Shown here piece by piece: positions 25,346 through 33,200 of a stretch of DNA of 64,000 nt. Position 1 is the first letter of the stretch; every line of letters starts with the position of its first letter. The notes below the pieces were generated by a model. That model saw nothing but the letters and a program-made list of their open reading frames with translations. It was not told the origin of the DNA and did not search any database. The stretch is from Pseudomonas abieticivorans (GTDB lineage: Bacteria > Pseudomonadota > Gammaproteobacteria > Pseudomonadales > Pseudomonadaceae), in NCBI RefSeq assembly GCF_023509015.1, contig NZ_CP094975.1, positions 5,821,501 through 5,885,500 on the forward strand, written 5' to 3'. A program made the translations under genes and the position numbers.

Positions 25346-25759
25346 TTACTGGTCTTTCTCGCAGTTGACCATCCAGGCCACGCCGAAGCGGTCGGTGAGC
25401 ATGCCGAAGCGTGCGGCCCAGAAGGTCGCCTCCAGGGGCATTTGCACGGTGCCGCCCTGGGCCAGTTCGCCGAACACTTTTTCGGCCTCGGGAATGCTGT
25501 CGACGTTCAGCGAGATCGAACTGCCGCTCATGCCGGCAGTGGGGCGGTCTGGGGTGGTGTCGGAGCCCATGATGGCCTGGTCGCCGATCGACAGCCGAGT
25601 GTGGATGATCAGATCATGAAATTCGGCGGCCACGTGGTCTTTGGCCGGGCTTTCGCCGAAGGTCATCATGGCGTCCAGATGGCCGGGCAGGGCATGGGCG
25701 TAGAAGGTGAAGGCGGCCCGGCAGTCGCCGTTGAAGATCAGGTACGGATTGATTTTCAT
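25346..25759 (-). CDS. PhnB-like VOC protein
   Basis: 137-aa VOC-fold protein. It begins MKINPYLIFNGDCRAAFTFYAHAL and ends FGMLTDRFGVAWMVNCE, both typical of the PhnB/YhcV-type subgroup (formerly '3-demethylubiquinone-9 methyltransferase-like'). Its function is not settled. The ATG at 25759 follows GGAG within AAGGAGTATTCCC. The adjacent TetR gene on the same strand lies 40 bp upstream. Confidence 0.82.
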   Translation of the reverse strand: MKINPYLIFNGDCRAAFTFYAHALPGHLDAMMTFGESPAKDHVAAEFHDLIIHTRLSIGDQAIMGSDTTPDRPTAGMSGSSISLNVDSIPEAEKVFGELAQGGTVQMPLEATFWAARFGMLTDRFGVAWMVNCEKDQ

Positions 25760-25799
25760 GGGAATACTCCTTCAGGGAGTACTCAGTGTAGCCCAGCCC

Positions 25800-26393
25800 C
25801 TACAGCAACAACCCCTGGCACAACAGCGTCGCGCAGCCGCGCGCATTGGCCGCGCGCTCCCGGGCGCTGACCTGGCCGCGGGCCATCTGGTCGAGCATGC
25901 CGACAAAGCATTTGCCGATCTGTACCGAGGTCACGTCCGCGCGGTACAACCCGATGGCCTGCTCCTTGGCGATGTTGCTGGCGATCCAGGCGGCAAGCCC
26001 GGCCTTGGTCGCGGTGCAGCCCGGGGGCTGGAAAAACCCGATCTCGGTGAGGCACGGGTCTTCTGCCAAAAAATCCAGGAACTGCTGAAAGCTGCTGGTG
26101 ACGCTGTCCAGCGCCTCGCCCGGGCTCATCACGGTCTTGATCAGCAGGGTTTGGGTCAGGGCCTCCAGGCGCCGACGGAATTCACCGACCAGTTCCTCGT
26201 AGGCCGCTTCCTTGCTTTGGAAATAGTTGTAGAAGGTTGGCTGGCTCAAGCCGCTGGCCAGCACGATGTCGCTGACCTTGGTGTTGTGAAAACCGCGCTT
26301 GGCGAATTCGGCGGTGGCCACCGCGCGCAGCCGGGCATGGGTTTGCTCGCCTTTGGTCAAGGCGGCGGGGCGTTTCTTATTCTGGATGCTCAT
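25800..26393 (-). CDS. TetR-family repressor of the adjacent MFS gene
   Basis: 197-aa repressor. The HTH is near residues 18-60 (GEQTHARLRAVATAEFAKRGFHNTKVSDIVLASGLSQPTFYNYFQSKEAAYEEL), and the ligand domain includes FFQPPGCTATKAGLAAWIAS. The ATG at 26393 (MSIQNKKRPAAL) is the better start; one 16 codons upstream would extend into the operator region. It is divergent from an MFS pump gene, with a near-perfect inverted repeat between them, the classic repressor/pump arrangement. Confidence 0.87.
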   Translation of the reverse strand: MSIQNKKRPAALTKGEQTHARLRAVATAEFAKRGFHNTKVSDIVLASGLSQPTFYNYFQSKEAAYEELVGEFRRRLEALTQTLLIKTVMSPGEALDSVTSSFQQFLDFLAEDPCLTEIGFFQPPGCTATKAGLAAWIASNIAKEQAIGLYRADVTSVQIGKCFVGMLDQMARGQVSARERAANARGCATLLCQGLLL

Positions 26394-26454
26394 GGCAAAT
26401 CGGACTCTTGCGTGGGCGGCAAAACTGAAATGACTTTGCACGGATCATACTGGA

Positions 26455-26481
26455 GAGTAGTATTTAAACGAAATATTACTC
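26455..26481. promoter_or_regulatory. TetR operator candidate
   Basis: Arms GAGTAGTATTT (26455-26465) and AAATATTACTC (26471-26481) form an inverted repeat with one mismatch and a 5-nt AAACG spacer, 17 bp before the MFS start. Confidence 0.72.
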
Positions 26482-26497
26482 CTGAGTAGGTTTTGTC

Positions 26498-27661
26498 ATG
26501 CGATTTATCCTCTTCTCCTTGGCGCTGGCGGCGTTTGCCATCGGCACCACCGAATTCGCGCCCATGGGCCTGTTGCCGGTGATTGCCAGCGGCGTGGGCG
26601 TGTCCATCCCCAGCGCCGGCATGTTGATCAGCGCGTACGCGGTGGGCGTGATGGTCGGTGCGCCGCTGATGACCCTGTTGCTCAGCCCGGCGCGGCGCAA
26701 GACCGCGCTGTTGTTGCTGATGGCGATCTTCACCGTGGGCAACGTGCTGTCGGCCTTCGCACCGGGCTACGCGAGCTTGCTGTTCTCGCGGGTGTTCACC
26801 AGCATGGCCCATGGCGCGTTCTTCGGCCTGGGTTCGGTGGTGGCGGCAAGCCTGGTGGCCAAGGAAAAACAGGCCGGTGCCGTGGCCACCATGTTCCTGG
26901 GCCTGACCATTGCCAACATTGGCGGGGTGCCAGTGGCTACTTGGATCGGCCAATTGATCGGCTGGCGCGCGGCGTTCTTCGCCACCGCAGGCCTGGGCGT
27001 GCTGGCGATGGTGTCCCTGGCGTTCGCCTTGCCACGGGGTGAGAAGGGCCAGATGCCCGAAGTGCGCCGCGAGTTGCGCGTGCTGATGCGCCCGCAAGTG
27101 CTGCGCGCGTTGCTGACCACAGTGCTCGGCGCTGGCGCCATGTTCACGCTGTACACTTACATCGCCTCGGTGCTGCAGCACCTGACCCACGCCACACCGA
27201 CCTTCGTGACCGCCATGCTGGTGGTGATTGGTATCGGTTTCACGCTGGGCAACCTGCTCAGCGGCAAGCTCGCCGAGCGCTCGCTGGAAGGCACGCTGAT
27301 GGGCTTTCTGGGCGTGCTGGCGGTGATCATGCTGGCGTTCCCGTTTATCGCGACCACCTCGCCAGGCGCGGCCATCACCCTGTTGCTGTGGGGCGCGGCC
27401 ACTTTCGGCGCCGTACCGCCGTTGCAGATGCGGGTGATGCACGCGGCCCACGATGCGCCGGGCATGGCCTCTTCGGTGAACATTGGCGCCTTCAACCTGG
27501 GCAATGCCCTGGGGGCGGCGGTGGGTGGCGGCGTGCTGGGCCTGGGCCTGGGGTATGAATGGATTGCGCCGGCCGGTGGCGTGCTGGCCCTGGCCGGGCT
27601 GCTGCTGACCGCGGCCAACCGCAGCCCGGCAGCGGCCACCGGCGCAGCAATGGCTCAGTGA
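26498..27661 (+). CDS. MFS transporter, AraJ/drug-proton antiporter-1 type
   Basis: 387-aa permease. It begins MRFILFSLALAAFAIGTTEF, the DHA1 signature (A-x-G-T-T-E-F) of AraJ/YdhP-like proteins, and has about 12 hydrophobic segments. A positively charged loop LLSPARRKTALLL lies after helix 2, and FSRVFTSMAHGAFFGLGSVVAASLV is helix 4. It is controlled by the divergent TetR. It probably exports small organic compounds or sugars; the substrate is unknown. Its stop overlaps the stop of the convergent gspF by 7 bp. Confidence 0.88.
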   Translation: MRFILFSLALAAFAIGTTEFAPMGLLPVIASGVGVSIPSAGMLISAYAVGVMVGAPLMTLLLSPARRKTALLLLMAIFTVGNVLSAFAPGYASLLFSRVFTSMAHGAFFGLGSVVAASLVAKEKQAGAVATMFLGLTIANIGGVPVATWIGQLIGWRAAFFATAGLGVLAMVSLAFALPRGEKGQMPEVRRELRVLMRPQVLRALLTTVLGAGAMFTLYTYIASVLQHLTHATPTFVTAMLVVIGIGFTLGNLLSGKLAERSLEGTLMGFLGVLAVIMLAFPFIATTSPGAAITLLLWGAATFGAVPPLQMRVMHAAHDAPGMASSVNIGAFNLGNALGAAVGGGVLGLGLGYEWIAPAGGVLALAGLLLTAANRSPAAATGAAMAQ

Positions 27662-28842
27662 ATACTGGACGCCAACTCGAAGATCGGGATGTACATCAGG
27701 ATCACGATGACCCCGATCAATAGCCCGATGAAGGTCATCAGCAACGGCTCGAACAGGCGCACGAACCATTCGATCCAACGGCTGATCTCCTCGTCGTAGA
27801 AGTCCGCGCTGCGCTCCATCATCTGCCCCAGGTTGCCGGACTGTTCGCCAGCCCGCAGCAGGCGCAGCGACACCGGGGTCACTAACTGGTTGAGCTCCAG
27901 CGCGTTGGACAACGACAGGCCTTCGCGCACCCGCTCGGCGGCCTGGTCCAGGCGCACCCGGGACTGGACGGTGAGCAGCCCGCGCACCATGCCCATGGCC
28001 GTGAGGATCGGGATGCCGCCTTGCAGCAAAATCCCCAATGAGCGGTAGAAACGTGCCAGTTCGTACATGACGATGCGTTGGTGCACGGCAGGCACCTTCT
28101 GGATCAGCCGGTCGACGGCGCGGCGAAACAGCGGTTGGCGCTGTACCACGCCCAGCGCCACCGCCGCCACCGCCAGGCCCGTGAAAAACTCGGCCTGGTG
28201 GCCGTGCAGGAACATCCCGGTGTTCATCAACACTTGCGACAGCCACGGCAGGTTGTCACCCAGCCCCTCGAACACCAGGCTGAAGCGCGGCACCACGTAG
28301 CCCATCAAAAACAACACCACGCCACCGCCGACGATCAGCAGCAGCATCGGGTAGATTGAGGCGCTGACGATCTTCTGGCGCACCTCGTCCATGCGCTGGC
28401 GATAGGACACGTAGCGGCCCAGTGCCTCGCCGACCGACCCGGTCTTTTCGCTCGATTGCACCAACGCCACGTACAGCGGCGGGAACACCGCGCCCAGTTG
28501 GCTGAGGGCCAGGGAGAACGACTTGCCTTCGTACAACAGGCGTACCAGCTCGCTCAGGGTCTTGCGGGCGTTGGGGGCGGTCTCCTTTTCCGCCAGGCTT
28601 TCCAGGGCGTCAATCAGCGGCAGGCCGGCATTGATCAATGTGGTCAGCTCCTGGCTGAACAGCACCAGGTTGAAGGACTCCTTGCGGTGCAAGCGTAGCG
28701 GGTGCCAGTGGCGTTCGGCGCGCAGGCTGACCACCCGCAAGCCCTGGTCCTCGGCCAAGCGACGGGCTTCGGCCTGGCCGGGCGCTTCGACCGTCAGGGA
28801 TACCACCGCACCTTTGCCGACTGCCTTGAGATGAAACCGCAT
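27655..28842 (-). CDS. gspF: Type II secretion inner-membrane platform protein GspF
   Basis: 395-aa polytopic protein. Two T2SSF repeats are present (about 62-185 and 260-385), each with the pattern F-S-Q-E-L-T-T-L-I-N-A-G-L-P-L-x-DAL and LARFYRSLGILLQGGIPILTAM, each followed by a transmembrane helix; a third helix lies at the C-terminus (IGLLIGVIVILMYIPIFEL). It anchors the pseudopilus-assembly ATPase GspE, encoded 15 kb away at 42358. Its partner gspG lies 12 bp upstream on the same strand. The ATG at 28842 begins MRFHLKAVGKG. Confidence 0.93.
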   Translation of the reverse strand: MRFHLKAVGKGAVVSLTVEAPGQAEARRLAEDQGLRVVSLRAERHWHPLRLHRKESFNLVLFSQELTTLINAGLPLIDALESLAEKETAPNARKTLSELVRLLYEGKSFSLALSQLGAVFPPLYVALVQSSEKTGSVGEALGRYVSYRQRMDEVRQKIVSASIYPMLLLIVGGGVVLFLMGYVVPRFSLVFEGLGDNLPWLSQVLMNTGMFLHGHQAEFFTGLAVAAVALGVVQRQPLFRRAVDRLIQKVPAVHQRIVMYELARFYRSLGILLQGGIPILTAMGMVRGLLTVQSRVRLDQAAERVREGLSLSNALELNQLVTPVSLRLLRAGEQSGNLGQMMERSADFYDEEISRWIEWFVRLFEPLLMTFIGLLIGVIVILMYIPIFELASSIH

Positions 28843-28854
28843 GCCGTGCGCCCC

Positions 28855-29289
28855 TTACTGCCAGTTGGTGATTTCGGCGTTCTCGCCTTCGCCGCCGGGT
28901 TGGCCGTCCTTGCCCATGGAGCTCAGGTCGTATTCGCTGTTTTCCCCGGGGTAGCGGTACAGGTAATTGCGCCCCCAAGGGTCTTGCGGCACTTTTTTCT
29001 GAAGGTAAGGGCCGGTCCACTTGGTTTCATCGCTGGGCGCCACCACCAGTGCCTGCAAGCCCTGCTCGGTGCTGGGGTAATGCCCCACCTCCAGCCGGTA
29101 CAGGTCCAAGGCCTTGCCCAGGCCCTCGATCTGCGCCTTGGCCACCTTGGCTTCGGAGCGGCCCAATTGGGCGAAATACTTGGGGGCGACGATGCCGGCC
29201 AACAGGCCCAGCACCACCAACACCACCAGCAATTCGAGGAGGGTGAAGCCGGCCTGGGCACGGCGGCGGTTAATGCAGGAACGGTTCAT
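28855..29289 (-). CDS. gspG: Major pseudopilin GspG
   Basis: 144-aa prepilin. After a short basic leader, the peptidase site is AG^FTLLELLVVLVVLGLLAG (Glu at +5). The C-terminal part carries the major-pseudopilin calcium-site region: GHYPSTEQGLQALVVAP, GPYLQKKVPQDPWGRNYLYRYPG, EYDLSSMGKDGQPGGEGENAEITNW. This is a complete GspG. Start 29289 follows GAGG; the open frame runs 79 codons further upstream but without prepilin character. With gspF it forms a leftward pair, split from the main secretion genes by the oxidase operon. Confidence 0.93.
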   Translation of the reverse strand: MNRSCINRRRAQAGFTLLELLVVLVVLGLLAGIVAPKYFAQLGRSEAKVAKAQIEGLGKALDLYRLEVGHYPSTEQGLQALVVAPSDETKWTGPYLQKKVPQDPWGRNYLYRYPGENSEYDLSSMGKDGQPGGEGENAEITNWQ

Positions 29290-29389
29290 GGTGACCTCAC
29301 AGAGTCGGTAGGCCCAACGCCTGATGCAATTGCCATGCTCACCGGCCCTCAAGCCTGCCAACCCCAGGTAAACCGGGCCTTGCGCGAGT

Positions 29390-29405
29390 CGGCACAGTGC
29401 TTGCT
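29390..29405 (+). promoter_or_regulatory. Possible sigma-54 promoter of the transglycosylase gene
   Basis: CGGCACAGTGCTTGCT matches TGGCAC-N5-TTGCW at all positions but the first T. The GGGGCATATCCCC palindrome then lies downstream of the predicted start, unlike the arrangement at the oxidase, so the assignment is tentative. Confidence 0.4.
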
Positions 29406-29429
29406 CAAGGCTTGGTTGCGTGTGGCCAC

Positions 29430-29450
29430 TGGGGCATATCCCCCACTTTT
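29430..29450. promoter_or_regulatory. G/C palindrome, motif copy 1
   Basis: TGGGG-CATAT-CCCCCACTTTT (core 29431-29443). It is nearly the same as the word at 30133-30152 (TGGGG-CAAAT-CCCCCACTT). It lies in the divergent gap between gspG and the transglycosylase, so it could serve either. Confidence 0.5.
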
Positions 29451-29476
29451 CGGTTGCCGCGAAGGGGAGGTTCACC

Positions 29477-30085
29477 ATGCGCTTGATCATCACCGCATTC
29501 CTGGCCGGGCTTGCCGCCAGCAGCATCGTCCAGGCCGACGTCTATATTTCGCGGGACGCCAACGGCGGCTACGTGCTGTCCAACGTGCACCGCCCCGGCC
29601 GCCACTATGAGCGGGTTATCCAGGAAGCCTCGCTGGGGGTGGCCAGCGTGGCCGAACAGCCGCAGATGATTGCCAACCAGCCGTACGCCGAGTTGGTGTC
29701 GGCGGCCGCTACCGCTAACCAATTACCTGCGGCCTTGCTGCATGCGGTGATCAAGGCTGAATCGGCCTACAACCCCAGTGCCTTGTCGCCCAAGGGGGCT
29801 GCGGGGTTGATGCAACTGATGCCCGACACGGCGCGGCAAATGGGCGTGGCCAACGTGTACGACCCCCAGGCCAACATCCAAGGCGGCGCGCGTTACCTCA
29901 AGCAGTTGATGACCCTGTTCGGCAACGACATCGCCCTGGCCGTGGCGGCGTATAACGCCGGGCCCGATGCGGTGCTGAGCCGCGGCCGGGTGATCCCGCC
30001 GTTCGCCGAAACCCAGCGCTACGTGCCCAGCGTGCTGCGCCAGTACCGGCGCTTGCAAGGCTTGGCGGTGGATGCCCCACTGTAA
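29477..30085 (+). CDS. Lytic transglycosylase (SLT family)
   Basis: 202-aa exported enzyme. The signal peptide MRLIITAFLAGLAASSIVQA is followed by a DUF4124-like segment (DVYISRDANGGYVLSNVHRPGRHYERV). The SLT domain has the catalytic Glu in KAESAYNPSALSPKGAAGLMQLMP, then YDPQANIQGGARYLKQLM and AYNAGPDAV. Such enzymes open peptidoglycan locally so that a secretion apparatus can be inserted; here it sits between two halves of a type II system. Ribosome site GGGGAGG (29464-29470) sets the start at 29477. Confidence 0.9.
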   Translation: MRLIITAFLAGLAASSIVQADVYISRDANGGYVLSNVHRPGRHYERVIQEASLGVASVAEQPQMIANQPYAELVSAAATANQLPAALLHAVIKAESAYNPSALSPKGAAGLMQLMPDTARQMGVANVYDPQANIQGGARYLKQLMTLFGNDIALAVAAYNAGPDAVLSRGRVIPPFAETQRYVPSVLRQYRRLQGLAVDAPL

Positions 30086-30100
30086 CCCCCAACAGTGGGG
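30075..30100 (+). terminator. Hairpin at the transglycosylase stop
   Basis: CCCCACTG (30075-30082) and CAGTGGGG (30093-30100) pair perfectly around the stop codon. No T-run follows, so it may be a weak terminator or another copy of the G/C-palindrome operator. Confidence 0.45.
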
Positions 30101-30132
30101 CCAGCCGGCCCCGCGGGGAATGTGGGGAATGT

Positions 30133-30152
30133 GTGGGGCAAATCCCCCACTT
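30133..30152. promoter_or_regulatory. G/C palindrome, motif copy 2 (upstream of the oxidase promoter)
   Basis: GTGGGG-CAAAT-CCCCCACTT, centred 59 bp upstream of the -24 box at 30199. Its position suits an enhancer site for an NtrC-type activator. Confidence 0.6.
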
Positions 30153-30198
30153 GATTAAGTTGATAATGTAAGCTCATGAAATATAACAAATAATAATC

Positions 30199-30214
30199 TG
30201 GCATGAGCTTTGCT
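30199..30214 (+). promoter_or_regulatory. Sigma-54 (-24/-12) promoter of the multicopper oxidase operon
   Basis: TGGCATGAGCTTTGCT fits TGGCAC-N5-TTGCW at all but one position and shares TGGCATGA with the promoter at 41655-41670. Transcription would start near 30225. That excludes the ATG at 30203 and supports translation from 30260. Confidence 0.75.
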
Positions 30215-30259
30215 CGGGTGGTTTTGTCCTGTACAGCACCCCCTTGCGAGGCCCGTCCC

Positions 30260-33200
30260 ATGAACGGCATATCCCCGTCACCGCGGTTGATGAACCTGCT
30301 TCTGCTGATCGGTTCCCTGTTTGGCCTTGAGCCGTTTGCCGAGGCCCAGGTGCGCTGTGAGCGCAACCTGGTCGCGCAGGTGGTAGCCCTTGATCAACCC
30401 CTGATGTTCAACCGCCTGGGCGCGCAAAACGCCAACGGCATGCTCTACGCGCTGCGCCGCGACGTGGTCGATGACCGTGGCGTGTCGCTGGCCCAGGGCG
30501 GGGCGGCGGTGCCTGGCAAAGTGACCCTGCGCGCCGACAAGCGCCCACGGCCGATCGTGCTGCGCATGGCCGCCGGCGACTGCCTGACCGTGCACTTGCA
30601 GAACTTGCTGGCCTATCAGGCCAACCCGGCGAGTGACCAGGGGCAGGATGAAGTCCAAGATCAGGCGGGCGCCCAACTGCCGGTGGTCGATGACCAGGTG
30701 GCCGACCGTCACGTGGGCTTTCAGGTCAACGGCCTGCAGGCCGTCAGCAGCATCGATGACATTGCCTCGTTCAGCGGGCGTAACGCCAACAGCCTGGTGG
30801 CCCCCGGGGCCAGCCGCAGCTATGTGTTGTTCGGTGAGCGCGAAGGCGCCTTTGCCGCCAGCAGCCGTGGCGCGACGTTTGGCGGGGAGGGCAATGCCGG
30901 CAACGCGGCCAATGGCCTATTTGGCGAAGTGGTGGTACTGCCCAAGGGTGGCCGCGCCTACCGCAATACCGTGACCGAAGAAGAGCTGCGCCTGGCCAGT
31001 GTGGGCCGCACGCCAGCCGGCCAGCCGGTGGTGGATTACCAGGCGCGCTACCCGCAACGCCAACCCTGGGTCGGCGAAGCCCGCGGCGGGCTGCCGATTC
31101 TGAACATGCTCGATGGCAATGAAATCATTGCCAGCGACAGCGATGCCATCGTCATGGGCAGCAATGCCGATGGCAGCTTCCCCCCGGCCACCTACCCGCT
31201 GGAAGCGGTGGGCAAGCGCAACCCGGCGTTGCCCAACCGGCTGGAACCCTTTCGTGATTTTGCCTCGCAGTTCCAGGATGAGGTGGCCGTGACCCAGGCG
31301 TTCCCCGGTTACTGGGCGGACCCGGTGATGGCCCATGTGCTGGAGCCCACCCGCGATTCGTTCATGATCAACTACGGCTCCGGCGGCATGGGCGCCGAGG
31401 TCATCGCCAACCGCCTGGGCGTGGGCCCGATGCATGATTGCCTGTCGTGTGCCTACGAAGAATTCTTTTTAAGCTCGCACACCGTCGGCGACGTGGCGAT
31501 GCTGGTGGACGTGCCGGCCAACGTCGGCCTGGAAAACATCCGCCCAGGCCAAGTGCCGAGTGCCGACCAGGTGGGCGTCAAGGCCAGCATGGCGCTGTAC
31601 CCGGCCGAGCCGTCCAACGTGAACCACAGCTACATCGGCGACCTGGTGAAGTTTCGCAACACCCACAATGGCCACGAGCAGCACATCTTCCACCTGCACG
31701 GGCATCAGTGGCTGTTCAACCCCAACGACGACAACTCCGACTACATCGACGCCCAAGGCATTGGCCCGGGCGCCGGCTACACCTACGAAATCGCCAACGG
31801 CGGCTCGGGCAACCGCAACCGCGTGGCGGGCGACGCCATTTACCACTGCCATTTCTACCCCCACTTTGCCCAGGGCATGTGGGCCATGTGGCGCATCCAT
31901 GACGTGTTCGAGGAGGGCACTGTGCTTGAGGTGTCGCAACAAGGCGTCGACGGTTACCACACCGCGCCCTTCGCCTTGCGCAGCGGCAAGCCGGCCGCCG
32001 GCGCACGGGCCTTGCCCGATGGCGAGATCATTGCCGGCACACCGATCCCGGCGGTGGTGCCACTGCCGGGCAAGGCCATGGCGCCGATGCCCGGCAAAGT
32101 GGCGGTGGTGCCCAAACTGGGTGAAACCCGGCTGGCCGCCAACGATGACGACGGTGAGGGCGACGATGATGATGGGCAACACGGCGGCGGCCAGCAGGCC
32201 ATCGGTTCCCTGGCCGTGGTGGACCGCAGCCAGGCCAACCGCAACGCCGACGGCAGTTTGAAAAACCCAGGCTACCCGTTCTGGATCGGTGGCATGGAAA
32301 GCAGCGTCGGCCAACGTCCGCCGACCCCGCCGCTGGACATGCTCGACCCGGCCCAGGCCACTGCGCTCAAGGCCACGGGCAAGGCCTTGTGGGCCAACCT
32401 GGACCCGGTCCAGGCCGGTGGTTGGAACGGCGGTTTGCCGCGCCATGCGCTTGACGGCGTGGCGGCAGGGGGCGAGGCCGACACCCAGACCACCTCGCTG
32501 GACTTCTCCAAGGTGGTGACCCGCGCCAAGCCCCTGTACCTGCCTGAAGAGGGCACAGAGGTTGAGCAGTCTGCCATGGCCTTCCATGCACTCAAGGAAC
32601 ACCCAAGCTACGCCGTGCTACCCGGCAACCAAGTGGTGCCCAAGCCGTTTCGCACCAACGGTGCCTTGCCGGTGGCCGGCGCGCCGTACTACGAGCCGTG
32701 CATGGACGATCGGCAAAAACGCCTGACCGCCAGTGCCGGCCTGGGTGAATTCAACAGCGGCGAGCGCCTGGACGGCGTCTCGTTCACTGGCGCGTCCACC
32801 TTCAGCGCCGACCGCCCGCGGCTGTACAAGGCGGCCAACATCCAGTTCGACGCGGTGTACAACAAGGTCGGCTACCACTTCCCGCAGGCGCGCATCCTGG
32901 CCTTGTGGGAAGACGCCTGGCCGGTGATCACCAAGCAGCGCCCACCCGAACCCCTGGTGATGCGCATGAACACCTTTGACTGCGTGATGTACCAGCAAAC
33001 CAACCTGATCCCGGCCACCTACGAGATGGACGACTACCAGGTGCGCACGCCCACCGACGTGATCGGCCAGCACATCCACCTGCCCAAGTGGGACCTGACC
33101 TCGGCCGATGGTTCCTCCAATGGTTGGAATTACGAAGACGGCGTACTCTCGCCCGGCGCGGTGGTGGAGCGCATCCATGCCATCCGCACCTTCAACGGCT

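Noticed and set aside
26390..28246. Antisense frame of about 618 codons across the MFS and gspF genes
   Set aside because: Shadow of the well-supported genes on either strand; composition is Arg/Gln/His-rich and not protein-like.
27655..29289. gspF/gspG as remnant of a second secretion system
   Set aside because: Both are intact, full length, and are the only GspF and GspG in the block, complementing the missing parts of the main operon.
30203..30259. Upstream in-frame ATG for the multicopper oxidase
   Set aside because: It lies inside the predicted sigma-54 promoter and has no ribosome site; the signal peptide begins at or after 30260.
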